From: Prochilodus magdalenae
Taxonomy: Eukaryota; Chordata; Actinopteri; Characiformes; Prochilodontidae
Length of the DNA: 64,000 bases
Assembly: GCA_024036415.1 (NCBI GenBank)
Contig: JAMWET010001278.1
Location: 503,501-567,500, forward strand
Direction: 5' to 3'
The translations under genes and the position numbers were made by a program. The stretch's first letter is position 1. Every line of letters begins with the position of its first letter. Below, piece by piece: positions 12,411-25,370 of the stretch. A model generated the notes under the pieces. That model saw only the letters and a program-made list of their open reading frames with translations. It made no database searches and was not told where the DNA came from.

Positions 12411-12664
12411 CACTGAGATTTGCTGTCACATTACTTGGCCAGGGATCTATATAAATACCATCTATATGCTTACCTTTACTTATATGGCTATAATAATATC
12501 TATAATAATATCTAATCTAACATAAAAATATAATATTAGGGTGAAGGGTAACATTTTAGCTCTTTGGGTATAAATTAATCATATAATTTGTGTATAATCA
12601 TATAATGTTAACATTTAATAAGAAGCAATAGTCATCTTCAAATTACCACAGTAATGATAATGCT
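12411..12664 (+). repeat. dispersed direct repeat family Q, copy 2
   Basis: Collinear partner of 8,911-9,139. This copy has extra A+T-rich insertions (around 12,490-12,530 and 12,580-12,605), so it is about 25 bp longer. Confidence 0.75.
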
Positions 12665-12669
12665 AATTT

Positions 12670-14690
12670 CCTCTAGCGGCTGTCTCGTTAGATGCAGCAT
12701 TGTTTATTATTTATTTTATATCTGTCTGTGAAACAATCGGTTAATATAATTCATGGCAGAACATTGACTATTGATAAAAATACTTGACAGAAATGTAGTT
12801 GTTCTACATGCTCATTGTTGTAAGGAGTCCTATTCTATGTTCACTTATATTTTACTCTATAACGTCAATTGATAATGTAATCAAGAACAGTACGTTTGGT
12901 GTATCTGGGTGTCTTGGGAGTTTCTGTGCAAGGCTAGAGGTAACAGCCGTTATGTAAACAATGTAGTATGGTAAGAACAGCTACTAGATCATGCGCTGTA
13001 GATAATGTATGGCCTTGTGACTCTTCTAGACATCTTTTGGATCATCCACAGGGATGTGACATATACAAGAGTGATTAGATGTATTAGCATGACATCAACC
13101 AATGCCGACTGGTTGAGGACAGAGAATCCTGGGTTTATCTGGAGGCCCTGGAACAGAGAGAGTGTGGGGTTAGTGGTATTGTGGTATTTAGGGCTGAGAA
13201 AGCCAGAAGAGTTTTGAGATGCCATATTTAGTAAGGCTTATCGCCTTAGCCTGAGGAAGGATGAAAACTTCACACCTTGAACAGCATGACTGACTGTTAC
13301 CTTAATAGATCAGAAGTGGCTCTGACTTTATCTTAAGTCAATTACTTTCTTTATGTGCTATCCGGTAATAAGTTCATTCCTTTTTATCTTCTTTGTTTAC
13401 ATTTATGAATGATTTTCTTTTTGAGCACACAGAAAAACTGTTTTAAGCCTGGCCAATTCTTTGAGTAAACATTTTGGACTCCTAAGCTTATCAAAACAAC
13501 AAAATCACTTTGGCTATATTGAATAAGTTAAGAAAATGAGTTCTTCGTACATACAGTATATTAGCTCATTGTGGTAACATTTAAAGTACACTGATTATCA
13601 GAAATTTGCCATATTAATACAGAATTCTATTGTAATGAGGTCAAATGTGTGCATATATTATGTGTTATGGAAATGTCTTGAAAAGGAATCCACTAATCAG
13701 ATTTTAGAACTGGAACGTGAGCTTCATTTTCTAAAAGATATGTTTGAGGATACCAAAGAAAACTCTATAGCAACGAGAAAATCTAAAATTCAAGGCAGGT
13801 GGCTTGGTGAGAAAGTGTTATAAATACCTTCAGTCTTATTTAAATCAACGTTGTATATGTAACCATTGAACAAAAACAAAAATATATGCAGGTCATAAAA
13901 CCATAGAAAGTTATTCATTTTTGATAGTGGTCATGCAGCTCTAGTAGGTACTACACATGATGAGTGAATACATCTCTGGCACAGCCTGCCCTCTCACTCA
14001 CCTCTTCATAATCCAGCGCCTGATGGTCTGCTGCAGTAAGAGCAGAAGTGCATATGATACCATTCATTATTCATCGTTACAGTAATATAAATTGCATCTG
14101 CACTAGCAAACACAGGCCAGAGAGGGGATTCTTCCCACACTCTGAGCTTTTATATCTTCTTCAAAAGATCATTTAGCAACTCAACAGTTACAGAAACAGC
14201 ATATTTCCCAAGGTGCTCTGAAGGTAGGCTTCGTTTCTGTGTAAACTAAGAGTGGCCAGTCTCGCCAAGAGCTAAGAGGAAAGGTTTTCAAACACAAAGA
14301 CATTTTGTTTGGCACTAAGCATGAGAAATTATCTCCCGTGTCTGCCGTCTATGCCTCAGATAGCCATGTTTGCCTCCTTTCCTCAGCAGTTCTGTTTTTT
14401 TCAGCTCCGTGCAGACTAAGAGAGTTTTTGCGGCGGAGCGGACAGGCCGGAGCTTTTTCTTGGCTCTGTGGTTTGAACAGTTAGTCACACACACGCACTG
14501 TTGTGATTAGACGCACCGCTGCTGATCTCTCTGGGCCTGATTTAATAAGCGTTAAACTCCAGTTATGATGGTTGTGATTTTTTTGCATGTTTACACAGCT
14601 CTGATAAATCTGGCCCTAAGCCACGCATTAGCAAAAGAGAGTAAATGTGAGTAAGCACACGTGGATACTTCCCCTCCTGAGCAAGATGAA
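12670..14690. other. intergenic stretch without recognised genes
   Basis: No transposase motif, terminal repeat or host exon was recognised. The part from 14,000 to 14,640 is less A+T-rich and has CpG-containing blocks (around 14,400-14,530). Confidence 0.45.
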
Positions 14691-14697
14691 TTAATTA

Positions 14698-15179
14698 CAC
14701 TGACATACCAGAAGTTTCGGGCTGATAGTAGTGTGTGTGGGGGGCATGGACCCCAGCTGTCAACAAGTACCTGTACAAGCTGGTGGTGGTTCCATACTTG
14801 TGTGAGGTGTGTTCTCGTGGCATGGGTTGGGTCCACTAGTTCGCCTAACTATTGCATTAACCTTACATGGACTTCATGTACCTCCACAATGATGGAATAT
14901 TCCAGCAGGATAATGCACCGTGCCATTGGGCCCAAGTTGTCTAGAATTGGTTCAAGGAGCGTTCTGAAGAGTCCAGATGAATGGTGTGGCCTACACATTC
15001 ACCTAACAGGAGCCTAATTGACGCATGCCACTATCATGCTTCCAATGAACAATAATTCTTGTTGGCTTGCTATGAGCACACATGCCAGTGTTCAACCTCA
15101 CTTACAAGATAACACCTTACTACTTACACTGGTGTGGCCGTTCCCAAGCCGACCCCTAATGACTTTTGGCATGTCAGTG
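14698..15179 (+). mobile_element. short Tc1-like element with both TIRs and TA target site
   Basis: The 482-bp element begins CACTGACATACCAGAAGT and ends with the complement of CACTGACATGCCAAAAGT. It is flanked on both sides by TA, the usual Tc1/mariner target duplication. In the plus-strand frame at about 14,902-15,000 I read GIFQQDNAPCHWAQVV, a stop, then NWFKERSEE and MVWPTHSP. This corresponds to the QQDNAPCH block and following helix of Tc1-like transposases. The upstream part has a VWGVFSWHGLGPLVRL-like segment. The DNA-binding half of the transposase is absent, so the element is internally deleted and non-autonomous. Confidence 0.85.
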
Positions 15180-15404
15180 TATAAGACATGAATCTCAGAC
15201 AGACATATATGGGTGTGTGTTCATTAAGAGTATGTGCATTGTTACATTGGCAGAATATCTTACAGTGGCTTCATTTGCTTGTGTTGTGTGTGAGTATGTT
15301 TTGATGTTTTTTCCAGACATAGAGAAGTTTACATGTGTATACACTGATATAGCAGCCAAGAATGACTTTCTCCCTTTCAAAGCCTTCCTGAGTCTACATC
15401 TCAG

Positions 15405-15800
15405 CTACATGGCTGCCTGGTCCAGCCACTAGAGCAAGGCTATCTGCTAGCTTCAGTTGCTAGAGTTATGCTACGCTGCCACTCTTACAGATGAATGGTG
15501 GCTTACATTTGCTGAGCAATGTGTCATGCAGCTGCCTGGACCAGCTGATTGAGCCATGTGCAGAGTATGCTGATTTGATGTTATAGTTGCTGCAGTGATA
15601 CAGACAAAGAGCTGCATGAAGCTACAGGAATTACAGCTTCATAGCTGGTGTTACTGGTACATGGCTGCCTGGGCTAAATGCTCGTGTAATGCTACACTGC
15701 AGCTATGAAGCTGACAGGAATGGTGGTGTTAGACTGCATGAGCAACCACACACTATAGTTAAGAGGTTGTTGGGGCTGGCTGCTTGGGCAAAGATTACAG
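15405..15800 (+). repeat. degenerate tandem repeat, unit about 110-130 bp
   Basis: A GCTGCCTGG-type motif recurs at about 15,410, 15,533, 15,663 and 15,772 (the last as GGCTGCTTGGGC). It is followed each time by related GCTAxxGCTACACTGC / ACAGGAATGGTGG-like blocks. The units are strongly diverged, so this is an old tandem array or a chance-enriched region. There is no open frame through it. Confidence 0.4.
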
Positions 15801-16199
15801 TCAAAGCATTCATTTAAAAATCTGTTTACATCATGTTTAAACTTCTCAAAACATTTTGCATCATAGGTTTTGCATGGCTAGCTATATAGCTCACCGGGCT
15901 AACCTAGCTTTGTTATCCTCTTGTGATGTGAGTGGCCTCTTGTAATGTCTCATTATGCCAGATGTGATCTCATAGCAAGAACATCTGGAAAGAACCATGG
16001 GTGGGAAAGAAGTATTAAATTTCTACACCAAATGTGAAGTTCAAAAATAGACAGCAATGGTGGGCTTGTCAACACTGTTAGTGGACAGCAAACCTGTCAG
16101 CCCATAAATGTAACATAATTTATAAAGGCTAAAAAGCAAAATACATCAATAAGCATGTAGATGTGGGCCACGTGTGCGGAGTGGGATGACCAGATTAGT

Positions 16200-16252
16200 G
16201 CTAAAGTATTGATGTTTCTTTTTGAGGAAGAAGCCTACATCAATACTTTAAG
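16200..16252. other. 16-bp hairpin with 20-nt loop
   Basis: GCTAAAGTATTGATGT is followed after 20 bases by ACATCAATACTTTAAGC. The arms pair over 16 bp with a single-base bulge. It is shorter than a typical pre-microRNA hairpin. It could be a solo MITE remnant or a structured transcript element. Confidence 0.5.
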
Positions 16253-16869
16253 CAGTAACCCGCATATAAACCAGGTTTATTAAGCTGATGGTGAAAAGTA
16301 AAAAATGAGAGCACATTAATGTGAAGGACAGGACCTACTTTTCCTTACGCCTTCTGGCTTTGCAGAGGCACGAAGGCCACATCAGGTGCAGTAAATGCTC
16401 AATAATGGCAGATCATTTGGAGTAATTTCCCTACAGACAGTTTATCTGGCAGGATATTTATTACTAATGAACGGGCTTTTATATATGCACTTTAACATTC
16501 AGTTTTACTGGTTTCCACTGTATAGAATTTCCCTGTTTTTGATAGTATTGGTATCACTATGGCTGATTTGACATGGGTGAATGTCAATGCTCAATTAAAA
16601 CTTAGGAAAAACCCACTTTAATAATAATACTATCCTAGCAAGCACACCTATGGGATTCTCATTGCTAGTGCTAAACTACAGGTAATTCAGTGGGTGACCT
16701 TTTTTGCCAGATCTCAGCTGACATTTTAACCTTCTAAGATTCATTTCATGGTTTGGAAGCTTGTGACAGACATGTCGTTGTTGTCTAAGGAAAAAGGTGT
16801 ATCTCTGTTTTTGTTGATTTTTATTTTTTTAGTATGCATCATTTGATCACAGCAGCTGTTGTTCACATT

Positions 16870-17015
16870 GTATGAAATAATGAATGGCCCAAAACCGGAA
16901 AACTTGGAAAGGTCTGGTCCCAAAGGCTTTTATTAAAATAAATGAAATTTGAAAGTTTTGCTCTTTCCTGTAAAGTTGCTATTTTGGAGATACCTGTTTT
17001 GGACAGCAGCAGTAT
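16870..17015 (-). repeat. relic related to the 36.7-kb MITE
   Basis: The minus strand reads CTGTCCAAAACAGGTATCTCCAAAATAGCAACTTTACAGGA and then blocks resembling the core of the element at 36,692-36,861, including a complement of TTTTGGGCCATT. Only one terminal repeat is recognisable, so it is truncated or decayed. Confidence 0.55.
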
Positions 17016-17530
17016 ATATTATATTTTTTTATATATATTTTGTCTTTATATTTTTTATACCTTGTAACACAGAGCTGCTGCTGCTGCTGCTGTTGTTGTT
17101 TCTAACAGTCCCATGATTAGGCTGCTGCTGGTTTTCAGTCAGACGTCAAATGGGCATGGACTGGAGCAATTTGGGGCTGAGTTTTAGGGTAAACATATAC
17201 CCTTGTTAGCAGCAGATTTTGCTGCAATCCAGCACCATAATTTATCAATTTAACAAAAGTTGTCTCCAGATGTGCATTCTTGTTGCAATATCACGCCTGC
17301 TCCTATGAGACCTGTGTGACGTAGGTGTGACGCACTTCTGAGTGGTGAGTCAAAGTGGCTGAGGGCATGTTAAAAAAAAGGGTCTAGGTGTCAATGTAGC
17401 AAATTCTTTTCTTGCTTTCAATTTCCAGGCCGGCCTGCTCTGTGTTCTGTGGCACGTCATATTCTGTTTGATTAAAGTTTCCAGGATTCTGTCGGAGAGC
17501 AGTTTGTGCATCAAAGCTTGCCCATTTCTC

Positions 17531-17531
<1 letters not shown>

Positions 17532-17566
<35 letters not shown>
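17532..17566. repeat. (GT)n microsatellite
   Basis: About 17 uninterrupted GT units. Their purity makes this a probable length-polymorphic locus. Confidence 0.95.
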
Positions 17567-17568
<2 letters not shown>

Positions 17569-18436
17569 CAGGAACAGTGCAATACTGGCATCACAAAGAG
17601 TCAGCTGCTATTGCCCTACTCCTACAACTAATCACCATATCATAGATGCAGGGCAACATCAAAGAGGACTAAACTGATGCAAACTACAGCAACACTTAGT
17701 CTCAGCTAAAGTGGCTATGAATCCATACTGTACAACTTTTGCTTTTTTGGCCTTTTATTAAGGTTTGAATAAGTGAAGCCTGTTTATTGGCTGTCTATCA
17801 GACCCTGCGTTTGCTCTTGCTCTACGCTAATTACTGGCAGAATGCATTGAGTCTCTGTCAGTCTGACACAGAGTGGCATCAAAGCCAAAGAAGCAAAGGT
17901 GGAAGTAACGAATGATGAAACTAATTTCCAGACTGGGTTTAGACAAAAGCACTCAGGGCCTAGCAAGCAGACTAGATAGGCTTCTGTTCTGTTTTATTGC
18001 AGCAATAAAAAATGAAAGCCATAGATCTTTGGCTTCTTCTCCGTGTCAAATCTCCTCCACCTGTGACGAGAGCCGAAAGCTTTTTTATGTGTTGAGCAGA
18101 AGCATCACCCGCTTGTGTGCCCTCATTTAGAGTGGGAAAGGGCTGGATGGTTTTCAGTGATGGTTTTGGGCTCAGCGCTCACACTTGAGTAGACGCCCTT
18201 TTGTGAGACCTTTGAGCCTCTGCATAAACATCAAGGCTGAAAGCTATACTCTCTTACACACACTCACACAAAGAGTTTGAGGAAAGAAGGCAGTTTGAGA
18301 GAAACTTTTTGTTCTGCTGAGTAGTGTGGATCATTTTCTTTCAAACAGAGCATTTCTCGAACAAATCATGATGACTGGATAGACGATACAGATGATACAA
18401 TTGCTCTAATTACAGAGAAAGATGACAATCAAGCAG

Positions 18437-18560
18437 CAGTGGGCAAAGTGCTTAGTTCTGTACTCAGGGAAAAGTTGAGATGCCCTTGCTAATCAAGGCA
18501 TAGCCCTATCCGTATTTAAACTTGAGTTACAGTTTAGTGGAAAGTACATACATTTTTTTT
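18437..18560 (+). repeat. fragment related to family E (CAGTGG...AAAGT termini)
   Basis: CAGTGGGCAAAGTGCTTAGTTCTGTACTCAGGGAAAAGTT resembles the complement of the family E 3' end (CAGTGGTGGACAAAGTACAC, then a TACTCNAGTAAAAG-like stretch). Only about 120 bp can be followed. Confidence 0.35.
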
Positions 18561-21500
18561 GGGATATTATGGAAAATCCAGCTTTCTCCTGCCATAGAAA
18601 CACCAGATTCCTGCAGATTCCTTGGATTGTGGGCCATTTTTAAAATGTGGGAAATTTTTTGGTGAATGCTCTAGGGGACATACTACTGTCTTTTATCTTT
18701 GGTTGTTGCTCTTCAACCTCCTCCTTCCTACCACTGATAACCTGGATTACAGTAAAATAAAAATAACCGTGGTACACGATATTGGAGAAATGGTGCACTT
18801 TCATGATGGTACAAGTCAAAAACTTTGTTTTTCCAGTCTGCATGACTGGCAACACTAAGAGTTTTCTACTTTCGACATTCTTCTTTGAAGGAGTTCAGCA
18901 AAAGGTTCATTAAGAGTTACCCAAACCCAGTTTGCATGTGGACAAAAAGCCAAAATGTATTGAAAAGCTGCTTTTTTAAAATATCTGTGCACGCATGTAA
19001 AAAGGTCCTTTACCAAAACGGAGCAGTTCTTAAAACTCCCTCATGACTAAATTTGGCAATACATATACATACTGTTTCTTCTGTTCTTATAGATGCCGAA
19101 CAGGAAGCATAAAGTCTTAAACCAGCCAGTTTCTTTCCCCATGCCATCAGGTGACTGAACAGCCAGTGGTGGCTAGTAGTCTCCCCTAAATCATCATCAA
19201 AATGATCTCCATGGATAATCCACACCCTTACTCTTACCATCACTCTTTACACATATAGACTGACAACTTGACATCTTGTTTACATTTTATCCATATCCAA
19301 CAACCCCGGCTGCTACTTCACTGACCAGATTAATATCCCAGAAGTTAAATTGAGTTGATGCAATACTCTGATTAAAACGGTGTTTCTGTTCCTCATGTAT
19401 ATATATATATCCCTTGCATCTCTTTTATCTACCTCTGACTCCTGAAACTGCATATATGGAAATGCGTGCATGTCCATATATCATAGCTTCCATTCATAAC
19501 CTATTACTGTGATATAAAGCTGTATTTGGTAATGTGTATGTTGTGTAATGTGTGTATTTTGTATTTAAGTACTAAAAGGGAATACACAGCAAAGATTTTT
19601 TGTTTTTCAGCCGTGTAAATATGTTGTGACAATAATGTGATTTGATTTTTTTTATTTCATCAGCTACAAAAATAGTTCACTCTATTCACAGATGTTCACA
19701 GATGGTGTGAGTACAACTTTATCTGTTGCCCTTTGTTTCCATTTAGTGGGCATGTATCCTAAAAGTTCTTCTTAAACTCGTCTTTTATGGAAACTGCACC
19801 CTCTTAAAAAGATTTTTAGAACTGTTGCATTTTGTTACGTCCTAAACTTAAAACAAGGCAAACCTCTAGCTTCTCTTAGTGTTTACACTACATAGAGGTA
19901 ATCAACAGTACAGATGCGCTTCCAGCATCTCAGCAGAACACTGGTGTGGCAGTAAATAGATGGCCACTTTTCAGGGTTTCATGCCTGACAGAGCTTTCCA
20001 CTGTCCACTGGGCTGGTGGTCTCTGGTAGTGGTGGGAAGATGGTTGGTGACACTTGTTTACAGGACTGTTTAGGCAGGTGGGGGATGATGGATGTGCAGA
20101 CCCAATGTGGGTGATTGCTTTCCCAGAAAAAGCAAAGGGCTAATTTAGGATGCATGTTACATCTTTTTACTGCAGTGTTTCCAAATCCTCTTTCTATAGC
20201 TCCACTGAACTGTCCATTGCATTCTCCCTGCTCCAACACATCTATTTAATGTTATATGGGCGAACTTAAACGATAATACGTGGCATAATAGACATGTTCA
20301 TGCAGGACCCATGAAAACTTTTTCTGTAGCTATTGTTGCTAGGTTGGACAAACAACAGAAAAAAATGCTGTTTGATGTAATAAGACACTGCATCCAGCTC
20401 AGTTCTGTGTTTGTATTGTATGCATATAAGAGATCACACTGTTAAGATCATTGGATATAGGTTTCGTTGTGCATACCAGTGGTTCTCAAGGACCCACAGA
20501 CATTTTTCAGAACACTCTGAAATACAACTCTAGACAGAGAAAGCTACAGCAAGAAATGGATTGTCTTAGTCCCTAAGGACCAGATTCACAGCACATAATA
20601 AAATAATGTGTTTAAGAATAGAACCTGGATATGACAATGTCTTTCTTCCTCCAAATGTACAAGTCAATCGAACAAAAAAATCATTTTTACTTATGAGTTA
20701 CAAAAATTTGTTTATATGGACAAATTGGTATCACTGTATTGTTACCGATGAGATGAGTTTTTATGGATTTTTATAGACTACAGTCATACAGTCTTGCAGT
20801 GTCATACAGTGTCAGAAACCACATAAGCAAGTCTACTTGAGATTTGAGATTGAGTAAACAACAAGTTTGACAAACATAGTTTGAAGCAAGGTTTGACGAT
20901 GGAGACCAGATTTGAGCTTCTATTTAGAAGAACTTCCATTACTTCTCAGCTACATCAGCTATACAGCTTCAATGCAAACCTAAGAAGCAATATTCTGAAA
21001 TCAAAAATGTCTTGACTGATAAACAACAGTTGACAACAAAAAGAATAAAAAGAAAATGTGTACATTTGAGCAATTTAATAAGAAGAAACACTGAATTGCG
21101 CACTGAAACACTGAAACATTTATCATGCTGGAGGTTTGTTCATGCATATTAAGTCAAAACAAATACAACCCTACAATTCTCAGTGACCATGCCTCCTTAG
21201 TTACGAACTGAAAATAACCTGTCAGTCCTGGCTTTTCTATAGTTTACTCTAGTGTTTGAACAATCACTGCCAGCACACAACTTCTTGTAAACAAGCATTG
21301 TGGTATTATCGCACACATCCACCACTGTTGAGCTGAAAACCAGCACAATGACAGAATGTAAAATTGAGCTTTATAGAGCCATGCATAGTTATTGATTGGC
21401 TCTGTTCTGTTGAAACACGTTCATATTGCTCTTGACAGAAATTGATCCTTTGTTTTACTGGACGCCTCTTTAAAAGAAACGGTTTTTGTTTGCCATTGCC

Positions 21501-23330
21501 CGTATTGCTCAAGCAGCACAGCGACTCTGCCAGAAAGACTTAGGAGGCAAGAGTGAAGAAAGATGATATCTTAAGTCTCAGTAAGATTATACAATTTGAA
21601 AGATCACAACTCTCAAGTACTAAAGAGTCTTTGGCATAGGCCCTAGCCACTGAGACCCTGCAGATGCAGCACTGAAACGTGGGCACCTGAAAGCAGCTGA
21701 ACAGGTATGTAAGTGGGGTCTCTTTTAAGACAGATGGTGGCCAGTGGAGACTGGTCAGGGAAATAAGTAAGTGTGTCTTCTTGGCAGAGCTTCAGGTAAA
21801 GCTTCTACACCATTTACATATACGCAGTCAGCTTCATGATTATTATCCCCCTTGGTAAAGATGAAAAAGTCATGAAATAAAATGAAATGCTGGAATAAAG
21901 AGGCCATAAGGATCATGGTTGGAGATTAACGGAAGGCAGCAGCATTTTGGGATTACCAAATCTCTAAATGTACAAGTACAATAGCTGCCACATTCAATGC
22001 CAATAAACAAAGCAATTGCAGAGCAAACTAGAACAAGCCCCTTTCTTCCATCTAACCACAAACATAAGCACTCTCAGTTCACTAGATGCTACTGGAACTG
22101 GGCTCTTTGATCAGATCTGGCCTTAATAGGGATTTTTGGTATTACTTAAACATAAATATACTCATCTCCACTGAATGTTTGAGGTTTCCCTGACACAGAT
22201 TAATCATAAAACCAGATTGCTGAGAATTCCAAGGTGGATTCACTATTGGCAGTACAATATAATCTTAGATTAGACTTAATCCATGTCCAGGAAATCTGCC
22301 CATAATGTTTTGGGGTGCTTTTCCTGGGAAGCTTGTTTGCACACATGGCATCTTTACAAAGGTTGGTAAAAACTATGAATCTTACTGTAAACTTTCACAG
22401 ACTTTCACTCTGTCTTTCCTACACGTCACAGTCATGTACACTTTCTTCTGCAGTTTGTCGTGGTCAGTGCTGACATAGAAATTGATTAGAAAAACACATC
22501 CCGTCTCTGCTTGTAACTTCTAATTACAGGGTTTCCTTTCTTTCTTATCTAGGGGGCTGATTTGTATGCAGTGTGCTGTACAACTCAGTTTAGAGAGTGC
22601 AGAAGCTGCAGGGTCCTAAAATTATCATACACAGCAATGCAAAACAAGTGAATAACGCACACGTTCCACTGCAGCACTTGTTTATGCTTCCACCGACACA
22701 TGAAGGTCTGCTTTGCATTTTAAGCTTGTTATTAAGCTTGTCCATACCTGCGGCACTCAATGATTTAGGCCTAGCTATTTCTCTATGCTATAGAGGAAAT
22801 CTTGCACATGCTAAGTGTATAAATAATAACTGTGTTAAGTGAGTGTATATGGTAGAGGCTGATTATGTTTTCAATACTCGTCTCCCGGGTGGCGAGCTGT
22901 CTGCCCCTAGGGAAGTGGCTGTCTGTAGAGGTGAATGTGCTGCTGCCCGACGGTAACAAAGCCTGTATTGATGCCAGTAATTAAGAGCCTCGCTGGCCCC
23001 CTGAGTCCTGTGCTTACTCTACACTCTTAGGCTCTACACAAATTCATTACGGTTTCCTTTCTATTCATCTGCTTTCTTCTTTCCCTTTTGGCTCTTCTTC
23101 TGACATGCAGCATAATGAAAACATCACGACAACACTGATTTCCTTACCATTACATGGATGATTTCGAATGACCTGCCATGATGTTTTCGATAAATCCATA
23201 GATTATTCATTAGGATTAGCACAGATCCAGTTCTTTGCTATATTGTGACACAGATGTTTTTTCAGAAGTTTATGAACGCAAAAACGTGATTTTCCAAAAG
23301 GAAGTATTTTTTTAAATTCACTTGCAAGAA
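18560..23330. other. intergenic stretch, no gene recognised
   Basis: Open frames here are short and show no recognisable domain. The segment 22,870-23,010 is G+C- and CpG-richer than its surroundings and contains an uninterrupted TAATTA homeodomain core. It may be a conserved non-coding element, on composition alone. Confidence 0.4.
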
Positions 23331-24272
23331 CAGTATCCCAATAAGGAAGTAAATGTAATTTGTTGCTGTACTTAAGTAGTATTTTTGTCCATATCTATAT
23401 TTCCATTTTGGATGATTTTTTACTTTAACTCCACCATGTTTCAAAGTCAAATATCTTTACTCCACTACATTACACAAAAACATAACATGTCAAAATGAAA
23501 TAAGCTTATTCATAGGTTCTTGGCATCCATGGAAATATCAGGTCGGGACTAGATCAAGGACCACCTGGAGGAAGGCAGGTAAAGCAGGATGGAGTCAGTA
23601 AACAGATAAAACATTTTGCTCCTGACTTTGTGGGTGAATAGACCACAATACAGAATATGTACACATGCAGTGACTGGTGAATGCCTTATTCTGAATTTAT
23701 ACAAACACTATTTTCTTTAATAATATATTGGCTAGTTTATGTTTATGAACTTAGAGGTGCAGATGCATTATAGTAAAGGAAGACTCATTTGTGATCCTGT
23801 TTAAAGCAAGATTTTATTAAACTTTAATTTGTAACTAAGTAGCAACTAAATCTTATAATTGAAACTTTGAAAATTTGCTAAAAGCTTTTACTAAAAGTTT
23901 TTTATAGCCACTTGGTTCTACCTGATGGAATTTGTTTGCTCTCAGAGTTTTGTACTTAATTAGTCATTAATTACTCAGACTAACTAATTAAGGACCTTCT
24001 ACTGAAAGACTGGTGGACTGAGAGTGACACTAGTGTCTCTCTTAAGAGTCTTATTCCGGAAATGATAATAGGACATTAGAGCCATAATAAATCATGCTAC
24101 TGTTACTCTCCATGCTTAAGCACATTTAAAGGTAAATACTTCATTCCTTTTACTCGAGTGGAGGTCTAGAGGGAGGAGCTTCTACGTTTACTGGAGGAGT
24201 ATTTAACCTTTAACTTTGACCTTACCTTTACTTTAACTCTAGTACATAGTTTGTGTACTTTGTCCACCACTG
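23331..24272 (+). mobile_element. family E non-autonomous element, copy 1 (about 940 bp)
   Basis: This aligns end to end with 38,194-39,144 in the same orientation. Shared long blocks include AACATGTCAAAATGAAA(T/C)AAGCTTAT, GACCAC/TCTGGAGGAAGGCAGGTAAAGCAGGAT, ACAGATAAAACATTTTGCTCCTGACTTTGTGGGT, and AAATGATAATAGGACATTAGAGCC near the right end. It ends TTTGTGTACTTTGTCCACCACTG. The reverse reading of that end, CAGTGGTGGACAAAGTACAC, is a terminus seen in many fish non-autonomous DNA transposons. The left end (CAGTATCCC...AAGTAAATGTAAT) is a decayed counterpart. There is no transposase. The superfamily is left open because no clean target duplication is visible. Confidence 0.75.
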
Positions 24273-25229
24273 CTTTCACATGTGGCCCTGGCATGATGTC
24301 ACCCTGCAACAAAGAAAAGTGCTGGAATTCCAGCAAGGCGTTTCAGGCAGGTGAGAAAAGTGGGTTCTGTAGGAGAGCGTTTCTCCCTCTGGTTTGTAAT
24401 TTGGGCTTTATTAATTTGCAAACAATTTACATACATAAAAAGGCACATATCACACTGAAGAAAAGGCCGAAGCTGGAAAAACATAACAGACCACCTTTAA
24501 GACGTTAACACTAGAGGCTGACGCAGAAATGCATTTTCCAAGTTTGCTTCAGTTCAAATGTTGGAAATACAGTTTTTTCAGTTTTGCATAAACATTTATT
24601 TTATGTGAAAGCTTTTCACATCTGGCTTTTAAACATGGTTAATTAAATAAGGCAATATGGTTCCTGTACGGTATCACACCTTTTCAGTAAAGCTTACGCA
24701 AGCATTAACACATCTGGCCTTTTCTGACAATTCACTTTCTCCCTTACTAATGAACAGAGCTCTAACAACGATGTTCATTTATTACTGATGTACATAAATA
24801 GTTTAGTTGACACTATTCATTAAGATGTAAGCAAGCAGGTCATTTCAAGGCACAGGTTCACTACGAAGACATGTAATATCATAAGGCCTATAATGCAAAT
24901 GACCTATGAAACACATTTGTTATGTAAGAAATAAGGTATAGAACTATGTAAAGATGCTTTTAGAGAGCTAAAGGAAATCAGTATAATGATATTACACACT
25001 CGGAAAGTGGAGGCACACTATGTATGAAATGTCTCTTACTTAAAGTCATTCATGTCTGAACAGGAGTTTAAATGAGTCACTGAGGGCCTGGTGTATTGAG
25101 CCATTTGTGCACTTTCAGATGAAAATGGAGGACTCATTCTGTCTGTGTGTTTTGTATGAAACCTCTGCACAAGCCTAAACGTGCAGTTTATGGTCTGGGG
25201 AGCATAGTAAAACACAAAGTGCGCTTCTC

Positions 25230-25370
25230 TTATACATTTGAGGTAACGTGGCAAAACGTGGGAGGAGCATGCAAAAGTGGGTGGAGATAATATTCATGCA
25301 TGTTACATATTCTGCTTGATTTACTGAACTTGGAGCGGCCAATTTTGTGTTGATAAGTTACTCCTTTTAA
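25230..25370 (+). repeat. dispersed repeat family D, copy 1
   Basis: ACGTGGGAGGAGCATGCAAAAGTGG, TCTGCTTGATTTACTGAA and TTTTGTGTTGAT occur in the same order and spacing at 48,045-48,200. The copies are collinear with moderate divergence and no coding content. Confidence 0.6.

Noticed and set aside
20460..20860. CCAGTGGTTCTCAA and repeated CATACAGT words
   Set aside because: The first is a short match to a common repeat-like phrase and the second a short local duplication. Neither extends far enough to annotate.
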